From contig CM114275.1 of assembly GCA_050084515.1 (NCBI GenBank), positions 24,180,001 to 24,244,000 of the forward strand: a stretch of DNA of 64,000 nt, in the 5' to 3' direction. Positions 35,897 to 48,900 of this stretch are shown piece by piece. Position 1 is the first letter of the stretch. The number at the start of each line of letters is the position of its first letter. The notes under the pieces were generated by a model. It was not told where the DNA came from. It did no database searches and saw only the letters and a program-made list of their open reading frames with translations. Position numbers and translations under genes: made by a program. The stretch comes from Blasia pusilla. Taxonomy: Eukaryota; Marchantiophyta; Marchantiopsida; Blasiales.

Positions 35897-36998
35897 ATGC
35901 GTCCGGACAATCCTGTAAGTCACCCCACACCACCACCTCCAGAGTCTGCACAAATTTCTCTTTGGACATATTTTGCTGCCATATCTCCTTTTACTAACGG
36001 TGCTCCGAGTTTGGCAGTGGGACGCGGCTCCCCGCGCAGAGGCCGAGCGGAATCTGTTGGCACCATCACGACGCGTGGACTTGTCGACGAAGCGCAAGAA
36101 AGGCTGTCGGGGAAAGTTTGTATGTATTCCGCACCTGTAGGAGGAGAGGACGGGAGGGAGGAGCTCATGTTTCAGTCGCTTTACCGAAAGTATTAATATA
36201 TTGTCGTCTCGGAAACCATTGGTGTACGCTTGCGCAGAGTTGCATGCAATCGTCTGGGAACAGTCGGTCTCGTCCTGCAGTTGAGGTGCCTCGGCCCACA
36301 TCCTGCAAAACGGAATGGACCTGTAGAATGGTGCTCCGGAGTCCAGATTCAGTCAATTGTGTCGTGTAACAGTTTTGACTTCGGGCCGCGAGGACCTGAT
36401 GCCTTCCACTATCTGGAAACGGTGCGCTCGCTGACATGCTTCTGTGTCCGGCAGGTCATGACAAAAAGCCTGAAGAGATCGTCAAGATGGAGAGGTGAGC
36501 TTATCAAATGCTGCCAGCATTATGGTGACTTGAGTGATTCATGAAGTCAGCGGCAACGCTGCAGCATTGTAACGAAGAACTTCCAACGCTGCAGCATTGT
36601 AACGAAGAACCTGCACTGGCCCTGTGATATGGGTGGTGGTTGATCCAGAGAAAAGATTCTGGGGTGTACTTTGTAGGGCCTGACTAGTCTCCATGTGCCC
36701 CCTCCCAAAATTGGTGGATCATGTGATCAGTGATTGTGTCAACACATGAGTAGGGTTGGAACGTGGGAGGCAGTGGGTTAGAGAATCAAACTGTGTATCT
36801 ATCTACTCCAGAGTGCCGACTTGCTTTGCTTGTCTTTACAGATATGGCTCAACTGATCAGGGTTGTCACTCTTGCCTCAGTCTTGCAGAGGAAGTGCTGA
36901 ATGAAGTACTCGAGGACGTCGCAGCTGAGATGTCATCATTGTGCAACTCTGTCGTCGACAACCTATTCCTCTGCGAGTTTGGAGACATTTCTCACTAG
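35897..36998 (+). CDS. Candidate three-exon gene of unknown family
   Basis: Three segments join in phase with good splice signals: 35897-36119 (donor GTATGT), 36455-36494 (acceptor CCGGCAG, donor GTGAGC) and 36842-36998 (acceptor TTTACAG), ending at TAG. The predicted protein is 139 residues. Residues 1-40 are proline-rich, then contain LWTYFAAISPF. The middle is basic (GRGSPRRGRAES). The last 55 residues are acidic and strongly helical in pattern (LAEEVLNEVLEDVAAEMSS, then NSVVDNLFLCEF). I recognise no family. The C-terminal amphipathic helix and four cysteines (HDKK side, GCHSC, LCNS, FLCEF) suggest a protein-protein contact module. Intron 2 contains a 27-base direct repeat. The start codon is the least certain element, and further 5' exons are possible. 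Confidence 0.4.
36554..36610 (+). repeat. 27-base direct repeat, two perfect copies
   Basis: CAACGCTGCAGCATTGTAAC plus GAAGAAC occurs at 36,554-36,580 and again at 36,584-36,610, separated by three bases, inside the second intron of the candidate gene. The copies are identical, so the duplication is recent. Confidence 0.9.
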
Positions 36999-37431
36999 AC
37001 AGTTTGCACTCTCATGGTTATAAGAGACCGTTACAGCTCTTCAATTTTGCCAACCTCTCCTTCAGTAGCTGTGCTCTCGACATAGTGCTATCATTGGAGT
37101 TCACTTCGTCACACATCATCATCCACTGACAATTCTTGATTTGATAAGAAGATTACAAAGTCCAATCAAACCTCCGGAGGGCAAAGTAGGATCCTCCGAG
37201 TGCCATGTCTCTAAATTCTATATCCTGAGTTACAAATCTAGTGGGTGAACTCGTCAGAACTCCACGATGACGGCTTCTGGAGAAGGTTCGCAGGGGGAAA
37301 GTATCCTTGCTCTGAAAATGGAGAGGAGAAACTTATTGAATGCCTGACAGATCCATTTATCTGCAGGTTGGATCTGAAGCTGACCGGAAGAATCTAGGGA
37401 AAGGTCTAATGGATTCACTAACATTAAGTAA

Positions 37432-40400
37432 TCAGTGGCTTCCAGACAAGAGCCGGGCCGCAACTTCCCATGAGACAATGGCAGCAGCATTAGCAGGGAA
37501 GGCTCTCGCCAAGGTAGGACCCAAACCTGCGTATAGTCCCCGGATGCCCAACTCTGTATGAATCTGGAAGAACACAGGACAGAGATCACTTTCTTCGGTG
37601 CCGACAATCATTCAAAAAGATAGCCGCTTATTTTATTCAATCTGCTGGTGCCTTTCCCAGATATATTTCCCAATTGCTGACAATGAAAACAGACGGCACG
37701 ATGCAGGCCTGCCCTGAACATTGGATCGAGATTTTACTTATAGAACAATCCTTGTAAGATGTGATGGTGATCCTTCCAAATATCAAGACTCTAGCAACAA
37801 AAGCTGCAAACTTCACTTCACAATACATGGGGAAAAATGGAGAAGGAACCGGAAAGTACCGCTTTGAGGTGTAAGAAAGGATTTCGACTTCCTGAAAGAT
37901 CCCAATCAGTTTGTATTCGGGTCTTGGCAACATCCACTGGCAGAACAACAAGCCAAAACTGCGGAGTCCACATTGCAGACAGTGACAAGAATCAGCCCAA
38001 GTAGACCATATCTGCAATTACATATTTGCGTTGAACATAACTGAAGTCTGTATTAAATGTATGTCTAGTATGAGACATGCAGAAGCTTCCATGCAGTTCA
38101 CTGTCAGCCCAACAAACCTGACAAATTAAAGCTAAATTGTAACTGGTGATGTGAAAGAGCCCAGAGGGTCAGCTAGAAATTACCGAGGTCCCAGAAAGTC
38201 CTCCACTGGCTATGCCAACTCCTGCCTCCATCAGATAACTGGAGTACGGGAATCTTGTGTTACGTCCTTGAGCTTGAAATTCAGCTTCCTCTGCCCTCCT
38301 ATAAGACCTACTTGGATCTAGGCCAATACTTGATAACATCAAATGCCGGGAAGTCTCGTATGTCATAAAGAAGCAAGAGTTGCCCACTACTTCCCTTATG
38401 CATGTCGCTGCTAATCCACGAAATAGACCTTGAACCTACATATGAGTAACAACACACTCTGCAGTCATTATTGCAACGTTATTACAGATGTGGTGAAAAC
38501 TTTGCTTCAGAACAGGAGGAGGTACATCTAAAGTAGCTCCTGGTGAAGGAAAGAGATTCCAACCTTACAATGACCAAGGCTATCTTTGATACAATTAGCA
38601 CACTCCACAATTGGAAGCCACCAACTCTGAAGTGGAAACGATACTCACTCCTTCATTCTTGATTGTTTTAGCCACACAATCTAAGGGCCCATCATATACT
38701 GGAAATTTACCAGCACCTGGACCACGTCCCTTGCCTTGAACTTGCAGGCGACACTGCAGCATAGAAAAGCAGAGATTCATAAGTGAGCACTAAATCCAAA
38801 AGAGGATTTCACAAGTCTTTGAGATGGCTTAAGTCCAAAAGAAGAGGCAAGTACTCACTCCCTCGCATCTAAGTTGTGAGAGAAAGCTGGACCAAGATGA
38901 AACGATGATCATTCAAGAAAATTTGTGTCCACGATTTTCCATCACAACTAGAAGCTTTAGGCTGAGTTACTCACCTTCACTAACTCAGTGGGACAGAGGA
39001 CTGTACTGACACTGGCTCCAGCTAGAACTGCAGCAGGCACAACAGTGGATAATAGAGGTGCATTCACATCTCCAGCCTTCCCAATTTGGTGCCCATCATG
39101 CATGCCAACGATATTCCCGCATCAGGCCTCCACACCTGAGCTCCTACCATTTCCAAGCAGTTACAACCCTTATCATCAACACATGTTTAGGGAGACGCTA
39201 CTGCAACCACTCAGAGGTCAACTACCTCCACTACTACCTCACCAATCGTTACTTCAATGACTGCCATAGGGCCATGCACGTCATATGTGCTTAAACCCAT
39301 CAGGTGTGACATGCTTCATGTATTACCCGCCAAAGGGTTTAACATCTGGGTACCAAAAGTTGCCTAGTTTATATCATTGTCTCGCGAGTAAGCCATCAGG
39401 AGCCATTAAGGTATTCCACAGTACGTGTAACAAGAGTAACACTGACTTAACTACTACCACCACTGGCATTTTCTCCCTAGTTGTCCTCCGTGAATTTTCT
39501 CCTTAAATTTCATGCTCACATGCTTATGTCATATCCTGACTTAACTACTCCCACCACTGGCCATATCTGACCACAAGAGACAAACTCAGTAAAGATCACC
39601 TTCAGTTACTGGCCAGATACTAACGTAGACACTAGAGCCCAAAATCCTCGCCACTGGGGCAAAGTAACACACCTGAAGTGCAATCTTCAACTGTGATTAC
39701 GCCCCAGTAACGTAGATACTAGAGCTCAAAATCCTCGTTACTGGGGCAAAGTAACACACCTGAAGTGCAGTCTTCAACTGTGAATACGCCCCAAAGAGGA
39801 GTGCACTTTCCAAAGACACGCCAAGAAAAGAGGGTGTCGCTCCAATGTACAGCCCCTTGGTCTGTTGCACAATTCGGGAGATGTGTTCTTCAGAAAAACA
39901 GAATCTTGGACAAACCATTAGCTGGAAAATAAAAATCCGACTTTGTCACACATGTGCTACAGCCAGTTACAAAATAAATGCCTAAAACAGTCATCAGGAG
40001 GGTCACGGACACATTTGAAAACTTAGCTTTCAACGTAAGTGAGACCTCATCAGCACACGTACACTGAGTTATACTGAGACTAGACACTTGCCATTCAAAA
40101 TGTACAAACTACGGTTCTAGATGGGTGGAATTCTGGACACTAAGCCCTCACCCTCGCGGATTTGATCAGTGGAGTGGTTTCTTATCCAATTCAACAAACT
40201 AAAACTCCCTCATCAATCAAAAGACCGTGGCATTTGCGCGAATGCGATACGGAACGATTTCCAACTGCTGGTTCTCGCTGCATGGAAAGAGCAGGCTACT
40301 GCTCGGAATGCCATGCCTCACTCGTTGTGCTAAAACACAGCAAGAACATGTTGTAAAAGCGAAGTCGGAAATCATCTGGTGAAAGCTTTCAGCAGGAAGG

Positions 40401-41063
40401 TGGAGTGACCTGCACTTGCTGAATTAAAGACGCTGATATCTGAAAACTAGAAATTTGGTACGATGAACACTGCTCGTTAACTTCAAGCGACTGTCTCTTG
40501 TGGTCAGATATGGCCATGTAAAACGTACCCCTTCGGCCTTGAGGACCTCTATTGCACAATGAAACGCATTCCTGTACTGCAAAGTCGGCGCATTTCTGCG
40601 CTGCGTCTGCAACTTGACCTGCAAAGCCATCACAAAAGTAACAAGTAAGTAGCTAACTCCAGGCTCCACTGCATAAAGTCGTCCTGCCCGGTCAGTTTCT
40701 GAACGGCATCTCTGTTCTGAGTTTACCTTCACCAATTCTGGAATTGTGGTACTAATCCTGGCAGCAAAAAGTACGCGCTCGTAAAGAAGTGAGAATATAT
40801 TAGCTCAGATGCCAATCCTCCACATCTGTGACGTTATCGATATCGTTCACTGAGAGTTGACAATCAACCTCGACAGAGAAAACCAGAAACCACTGAAAAC
40901 CCACCGAACAGAAACCTCGATTCCGGTGCACTGAGAGGTGAATTAGAGACCGTCACACCTTGATGGTGTCGAAGGGATGACCCACGAGCACCGTCGACAC
41001 TCCGGCTGCGATACCAGCTGCGTAATCGTTGCTTACATTTTCCGAAGCAGAGCCCCCGGCCAT
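37432..41063 (-). CDS. Mitochondrial carrier, basic amino acid (BAC1) type
   Basis: An SLC25/MCF inner-membrane carrier. Eight exons join in frame on the minus strand: 41063-40959, 40618-40529, 39861-39760, 39076-38975, 38753-38649, 38435-38184, 37958-37860 and 37563-37432, giving 328 residues, a normal length. The three repeats each carry the P-x-D/E-x-x-K signature after an odd helix: HPFDTIK (29-35), CPTELVK (127-133) and LPVDVAKTR (about 258-266). The phrases GATPSFLGVSLESALLFGAY, CPTELVKCR and GLGPTLARAFPANAAAIVSW resemble plant BAC1, which exchanges arginine and ornithine, more than the carnitine-type carrier BOU. Substrate is inferred from that resemblance only. Exon 3's donor region is duplicated in tandem. 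A decayed copy of exons 1, 2, 3 and 5 lies at about 51,205-54,652. The acceptor of exon 4 (GGGAAG) is the weakest splice call. Confidence 0.9.
39621..39792 (-). repeat. 87-base tandem duplication spanning the exon 3 donor of the carrier gene
   Basis: 39,621-39,707 and 39,708-39,792 are near-identical. The right copy includes the last 33 bases of exon 3 and its GTGTGT donor. The left copy, now intronic, repeats both. Splicing at the left copy's donor would add 87 bases but runs into an in-frame TAA (after SSIYVTGA), so the proximal donor must be used for full-length protein. A decayed version of the same duplication is visible at about 52,560-52,676. Confidence 0.85.
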
Positions 41064-42909
41064 GGTGCGCTTGCCTCGAATGCAACCCCGATTCCTTTAC
41101 ATCAGCAGACTGCCATAGTGTCCACAATTCATTCACCCCTCTTGTCCTATGGGCTAGCGTTGCTTATGCATCAACGCGAATTTAAACCCCTTCCGACCCT
41201 CGACCTGAAGTAGTCTCAGACAACAGAGAAACCGGTCACCTGTTGGCTTTCCAGAATCTGCAATTACTGGTTGCAGAATGCAATCTTCCACGGCGAACTT
41301 GGGCGAAGGGTTTATGAAGAAGGGTCTAATGTATCGAGAAACACAGCCTTGAAGAACTGTAGATTCTCGTGGACTGAAGGACAGTTAGTAAAGATTCCAT
41401 GAGAGAGAGAAGTGCAACGCACCTGGTTCGTGTGGCTTCCTTTCCTGAAAGAGCAAGCTACGTTATGTATCCGGCGGCATTTCTGCCCTACTGTCTTGAT
41501 GAGGCTGCAAACTGGACCGTCCTTTCAACTTCTATATGGTCCGCTCTACAAAGGCGTTAGGTCCATGGGTCACCGCCATCAATGTGATGCCGCAAAGCCC
41601 TAGAATCCAGAAATGAAGTGCGCACAAAGGTCCCTTGCTACACAGACCGTGGCTTCGATCATTTTGCCATACTTCTCTGAACAAGGGGCTTCTCGTGTAG
41701 CTGAGGAAGATAACTGAGTACAGTAGACGCCCGGCGCACTATGTATATCATTTGCCAAAGCCCTCCTACGCTAGAAAATTAAGTTCCTACATAATCATGT
41801 TACTATCAACAATTGAGACTAGCTTCTCAACAGAGCGGGATCGATCGATTCTTCAGATGTTGAAGGCGAGAACCCTGTGGCGTCAATACGTCTAGAACAA
41901 CTTGTCTGCCCTAACTCCTTGTCACGCCACGACACTCGTCGTTGTGGAAGCTATCAGCATTATCTTGTTGATTGAGACTGATAGATCATACTGCCTACAT
42001 TTGATGAGTTCTTCCAATAGACCCTAGTTTGGAATGTAGCCTCAATTAATTAATTCTCGAAGTGGGAATTGTACCCATAAAACCTGTGATTGAAATGGAT
42101 GAAAAGTGTTTAGAGACACGGACAGAAATATTCCGTGTGCGACAGCTTGTATTTCCTTATCCAGATTGGAATAGACAAAACTTGTATTTTGTTAACAGGA
42201 CCTCCAGCTCCATCTCAGTGAAGCAAGCCCTGCAACCTGCCGATCCATAGTTTTCATCATACATCCAGCTCCATGTAATCGCTACAGATGCATTTAACCT
42301 ATAATTGATCCCCGTGTGGGCACACCCAACCACGTCACGATTTCGAGCACAAACCAGTACTTCTGCTGTGAAGAAGTTTTGAGATTATTGGTCCAACCTC
42401 GTCCTCGGCACTGTACAGCCTGCAAATGCAACCCAGAATTCCTGTGATGCTTTCCTCTGAACTGGTTCCTTTCCAGACCTTGCAGCGTAACTCAGATCTA
42501 GTCCTCTTTATTTGGAAATGAGAACTGGTCAACTCAAGGATTTGCAAAAACGATTTCAGATGATTTAGCGACCCACGGCGGTATTCGAGAAGATAAGCGG
42601 CTCACGTGACTAACTTGGGGTCAGTTCGTCGATTTCCATGTTCTCACAGTACATGTGAGAAAAAGTTTGGGTCACTTCAATTAATGCACTTCATCCCCGT
42701 TCTCTGAACAGTCCGTGCAGGAGATGTCATCTTTTGTAGGAATAGTCCATTGGCAGCGCAACATCAACGCACGAGTGCCGTGCTCCTGGTCGGAGTTAGT
42801 GGATTGGCAGGACTCACTTATCTCGTCGAATCGATGGTTACCTGTCGAATTTTCTCCAGTTGAGTGATAATACGGTAAAGAATTAATTCACGAAAGTCGG
42901 CTTGGAATC
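41064..42909. other. Intergenic region between carrier promoter and Ku70 3' end
   Basis: Both flanking genes are on the minus strand, so this holds the Ku70 3' UTR and the carrier promoter. ORFs of 60-70 codons occur without motifs. Exon-1-proximal sequence up to about 41,115 is what was copied to about 54,652, which marks the edge of the duplicated segment. Confidence 0.5.
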
Positions 42910-45900
42910 TCATTTGCCAAGGTGGGTCAATATTCGACCAATTAACACCTCCTTCTTCCCAGATAGTGGGAGACTGTTGGCAGTCAAGTAGTACTTCAGC
43001 TCCACCACTGTGAGGTCCTTCAGCTGCGCCCACAAAAGACTGCTCGTATCACAAGAAGTTTTAAGGCATAGAAGAAGCCAACTAGACCTGTCCAATGCAA
43101 CCAGAGATCACCTCACGACTGCTGCAACCAAATCTTACCTTTCCTGTGTCGGCTAGATTGCTCCAATCATATTCCTTGGCTTCCTTGGAAGCCACTTCTG
43201 CGGAAGCCTTGCGTTTTTGGGCTGCTGCACTTCCTTTCGCCATCTCCACAGCTGCCTCGGCCATTTCTATATCATAATTCTCACCATACACTAGATCTTT
43301 AAACTGTTGAACCGATGCGATTACAGATGGCCTGGAAATATGAACCACCAAATGTCAACGCCTTGACGATTCGCACCACCTACTCAGCTATAAATTTTTT
43401 ATTTAAGAAACTGACAAAAAACTGTTTCTTTCAATTACCTACTCATGCCAGCTTCATCAGGCTGTGTTTCATCTTTGATTTCGGGTATCTCATCTTCTTC
43501 CAGGGCAAGAGCTTGCAAAATAGCATAATGTCTTTGTAGTGCTGTAGCAAACATCCAGGTACTAATTAGATTCCTGTCTGCAAATGATGTCACACCACTT
43601 ATTTTGCACGTTTACAAGACCCCAAAATCCACTCAAATTAGTTGGTCCATTATGATAGTAACGTTTCATACCCTTAAAATAGAGAAAATAACCTCATTCC
43701 CTTCAAGTCCTTCCATAATCAATTAAAATCGCGCACCTGGATTTTGAATTTGATAGACGGAGAATTCTTTTAGGTCGAGCTTCCCTATTAAAGCGATAGC
43801 TTTCTCAATTTGCTCCTCTGTTCCTCGTTTCGGATTCACATTGTCAGCATGATACTGAGATCCCCTCGAACATTGGAAAGTCCACGTCAGTCAAACTCTA
43901 ATGATAAAAAGAAAGTTTCTGGTTTTTCCCCAAGTAGGCCAATCAAAGAACGAGGGGATAAGACGTCAAACGTGAGGAACCATTCTTCAACTGGGAATTT
44001 CGACCCTCAAGTAACGACTAATATGGCAATTTGCAAAGAAGTTGCATCTCTCCTCTTACCTTCTCTGCAGGCCGGATGTCATCAGAGTATGGCAAGTAGA
44101 TCATATTCATCCCTGGCGGTTGGAGTTGGCCTCTCTCGTCACTTTCTTCTTCCTGCATAAATTTGTGGATCGGGATTTCAAAACTCGGCTGAAACGCCAT
44201 TTTTTACCACAAGAAAAACACCAGCTTATACACACACAACCAGACCCATCGATATTATGAAATTTCATTCACTTTGTCAAGACCACCATATGGTAAGTCA
44301 CACCCACCTCCTATCCCCAAATGTAGTTTATTTCATGCACACCTAGTATCTCAGAAACGCGTGATCACGGTTTCAGTAATTCTCTTCCAACTGTACCAAT
44401 ACGTCCTTCAAGGCACAGCATTCTGCTCTAGCTTAGACTTAAAGTGGACAAAGTTAACGCTATCACCTAAGTACTGCAGATCCAGGTACAAAACACACAG
44501 GATTGTCACCTTTCAGCTCATCCCCTATCAAAAATCACCTAATCCTAGAATTCATCGCTTGACTGAGACTGGCTGGGTGATCAACAAAAGGTTAAAATTA
44601 CTCTTAAGCTGACTCACCTGGGCAACTAAGGCGACCAGCACAGGATTGGCTGTACCTCCATAAAATGCCAAAGCAAACCTGCACGGAAGAGCCTTGTGAT
44701 AACTATTGGGCTTATATTAAACAGAACTGCTGCAGGTACTTCTCAATTTCAACAACCATATTTTCTTCTGATACTTGTTTATCAGTCTACTAGTAGTTGC
44801 AAATTTGAAGTTGAACTCACTTCTGCAAGCGAATCATAGACCTGTGGAGAGCAATAAAAGCGCGAGTACTTCCACATATGGCCTGTTGACGTCCACTTGA
44901 ACTTGTCAGTCCACTGGAATAAGCCAAAAACAATTCAAGCCCAACAATCTAGGGTCATGTATCTTGACTCGCATTCCAAGACAAGCCCATGTCTACAAAG
45001 TCAGAAAAGATAAATCTGGCGCAAGTAACCAATAATAAGCTATCACTGAAGCTACCCAGTGATAGGCTATTGAAGGCTAGGCTATCACTGAAACTTCCTA
45101 CCTCATCATCAGGATAAACAAAAGTCGGAGGTTTCAGATTGTAGTAGTCTTTGAGGAAATCTAAAGGCTTGAAACCAAGAAGCTGCAATTGGACATTTGT
45201 GATCTTTTTCAGTAGAAAGAGCTCGTCCAGAGTGAAAAGGACCTTCTTCCTGCAGTGAACAGAAACATCCTTTGATCATGACGAAGTCCTAACAATAAAG
45301 CCCCTCGTAGAACCTAAATTTGCCACAATTCATAGAATCAATGAAACCAGAAATCCTACAAGCTCTTCAAATAGTGATGCTCAGCTTTTCCCTTGTGTGA
45401 ACAAAAATGCTTACCCAGAATATTCGTGAAATTTCTTGAGGGGTCCAGTCATAATAGCGCCAGTGTCTGAGCATATGTATGACCGTTCCATCTGCAAGAT
45501 ATCATGTTCAATTCAGTCGAAAAACAATGAACACTTCTATTGGGGAAAATAAGTGAAGAAAGAAGCTTGGAAAAGGTCTGGCGTTTGCAAGATGTCCAGA
45601 GACTGCTTGCGAGATGGTTCTAGAAGGCCACACTGGTACATCTTTCCACTGCAAACGAAAACTCCCACTAGAAGTGAATGCCTGAGAACACTAAAATCAT
45701 GACCAGGCATACACATCTATCGCTTCAATCCTGGATCCTCAATTATAGAATGTGCTTCACAAAGAATTGTATTTATGACTGCTCTTTACTGAAAGACGGG
45801 GCAGATTCATATAGCAGTGAATCCTCTTGTTCTTTTATAAACAGAACCTGGGGCCAACCAGCTGTAATTTAGGGCAAGGAGCGGTTCACTAGAACTTGAA

Positions 45901-48900
45901 CTTTAAGCTTGCAACAAGGGAAGGAAATAAGTCTCCCATGGTAGGGTTGGAGATCAGCTAGTTGGATCTCAGTTGGGGTATCTTACAAAAACTTAAAGAG
46001 ACACTCATCAGCAGAAAGCTTCACATTCATGCCCAGATGACCCCATAAAAGGTTGGTAGTTCGCAAAATGGCTTAATTTTAGTTTCCAGTACCTAACATG
46101 TGTTGCCAACATCAGAGGAATAGACTACCCATACAGGATCACTATACCACTTTTGGACTCAAGGTACATGCACAATGCTCCTTTCCACTCCTTTCAAGAA
46201 ATATTTTAGGTCTGAAGTGGCTAGGAAAACCCAAGGTGTCCACTTACAAATCAGCTGACAAGGTGACACTTTGAGTGATGGATTTATTAATGCAATTGGT
46301 ATTTCAAGTTTTTTGGGCGTGAAAGTTTAAAATATATACAAGGTGGGCGACACTTTCCTCAAACAATCAGACTTGAAATTTATCAAAGTTTGCTAATCGT
46401 TGATTCCAGTGGTAGAATGACAACCTGAATTGTCCTGACATGAAAGACAATGTTCCAACAACTACCTAACTTTTGCAGTGGTAATGACTTCACCTTTAGA
46501 GGAGTGTTTGCTCTGGAATCGAGCCATATTGTGGAACCTGCCAAGTTTGAATCCCTTGATTAATGCCATTCCCAATCAACACCTCTAACCAATTGCAGAG
46601 CGTAACGGCATTAATTTCCTTTACCTGTCTTTGCTGGGCGCACCATAGCATAAGATCGGAGTCCTATCTCCAACCCATGTGCAACTGTTAAGTTCATCTT
46701 TCGTATTACCCGCTTTTTAAAGACTTTCTTTCGCATCTGATTCTCAAGTTCATCAAACCTTCAAAATAACAAGAGAAATAGGACAAGATTGTAAGGACAT
46801 TCATCCCTGCAATAAGTCAAAAACTTGATGAAACCTACCTCTCTCCAAGGTTTCTTACTTTAGCCCCTACTTATATTTCTTTCATATTAAAGAGAATCTC
46901 AGAATCTTACTTGTTTGCAGCAGCAGTCATGTAATTTTCATCATTTTCATCAACCTGGATCATATCCTGTCCAGTAGTTGCAGGAGGTCAAGACGAAATC
47001 TAAATATTCAATCAACTCAAACTCGACTTTATTTGAGCTTACAAAAGCTGGAGGTCTGCTGATGGCATATTTGAATTACACAGCTTCAGCTCCTATCGTG
47101 TCATTCCCCATTGCACTAGCAGTTCTAATAATAGCATTAAATAAACTGAGACCTCCAAAAAATCATTCGAGCATATACTTACTGAATAGAAAATCTTCAT
47201 GTTAAACTGCTCTGCTGATCTATTTAGAGGAAACAATTCAATTTCAATACCTAGATCTTGAGCGTCCTGGATAACCAATGATAAGAGAACGTTAATTCAT
47301 GGAAGCTGAGCTTCAAGGTGTAATATCTTCATAGATGAGCCAATCACGTATCCTTGCCAAGTGGCTTTTAAAGAAGAAAAGAAGATCATGATAACTTCTC
47401 GTTTTTTTCCCTTCTACCGCCCTACTTTGACAGGATGCATCATGTACAGTTTAAGCTCACAAACCACAAACCTAATAATCCTAAAGTATCAAGTGAGGTG
47501 ACAAACTCTTAAGGAGACAAAAATATCCCTTGACCTTTGCTCTCTGAATTGTTGTCCTTCGCAGGTCCTCTTTAACTTGTGGACTTGCATCCTCAAGTGG
47601 ATCGTCATTGTTTGTGAAGATGAACAACCGCTTCACCACATTTTTGGAGGATCTGTCAAAAACGTTTTGGTCTTTGGATTGCCCTTGCTCACAGAAATCC
47701 CCCATGGCCACATACTTTACAACCATTCAGGCACCCAACAGTCATATAGAGTTATTCTGACCAGTGCACACTAAAGTCTGGAACTAGAAACTTACCCCGT
47801 ACGGAGCATCGCTTGGGCCACCCAGAGAGCATTGTAAAGAATACTCTCCTTGGAATCCATAGATCTGCCAGATTTAGTTCCTATGTCCTTCTCAAACTTC
47901 TCTGGAAAGTAGACAGGATAGTGTGTAAATGAGGTCATTAGTCGTCCATCAAAAAAAGTTATCACATCACCTTTCATAAGTATGAGATTCTGACCAATGA
48001 AGTAGGAAATGAAGGTATTCTTCCTAGGCACTGCATATCATAAGTAACGAAAAACTGCATCTAGACTTTATAGTGCATAAGATAAAAACAAGTCAGAGGA
48101 AGAGTGATGAAAGGTAGCGAAAATTCTAACTCTCTACAACCAAAGTCACACTCATTTCTCTGTGCATAATGTAGGCAGGTGATGCAGGAGCCTGGACATA
48201 CCACTCATACGGTCAAGATCTCGTATAAGCTGTGCTGAGGTTACTCCGAGCTCACTGTAAGCATAAACACCCTCTGACTCTTGAATATTCTTTCTCTCTC
48301 TCTGTGATCCACAACCAGCTGAATTGATTACAGTCTTGCAAGTGTTATCCGAACTGTAGTTGTAAAGAGTAGGACTGACCATTCAACTTGGGAGTAGATA
48401 TTTGGATCAACTTAAACACAAGCTGTACACTACTAAGGGGTACACAGCAGAGACACATAGTAATACTTCACGTTCTCGCAAAAGGCTGAATAGCTTAAAG
48501 ACTTTTGATCTAACCGGAATAAGTGATGCCTGTGACTTACCCAACATACAGTGAACAGGTGCTCTACAGTAACAAACTAGACATGCCAATCCTTTAGGAG
48601 CTTGATTTATGAAAAGCTCCAGGTAGCCCTCTTGCAAGGCTCAATCCATACCTGGCTTGAACGTGCAGGCAGGAACAACTCTAGTCAAAACCATAACATA
48701 GTGCGTGAAGGCGATCGGTTTTCAAATTGGGTGAGGAGGCGAATTTTAATTCCAGTGCAATAACTTACTGTGTTAAAAAAGCAAACACCCACTTCATCCG
48801 TGTCTCGAGAGATGATTCGAGTCTTCAGCTCGTTGCTTACAGCTTTGACGACGGCCTCAAAGGACGACTTTGCATTCTGTCCACGTAAACAGGTGACGCA

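Noticed and set aside
45492-46493. Possible extra Ku70 exon in the 1-kb intron 10 (for example plus-strand ORF 45,678-45,872)
   Set aside because: Phase and family sequence run directly from ANTPLK to MERSYICSDTG without it.
47513-47726. Longer open frame including the segment before Ku70 exon 6 (GDFCEQGQSKDQ)
   Set aside because: Reads open but is intron: the acceptor at 47,654-47,653 gives the correct phase and the conserved TGSSKNVVKRLFIFTN junction.
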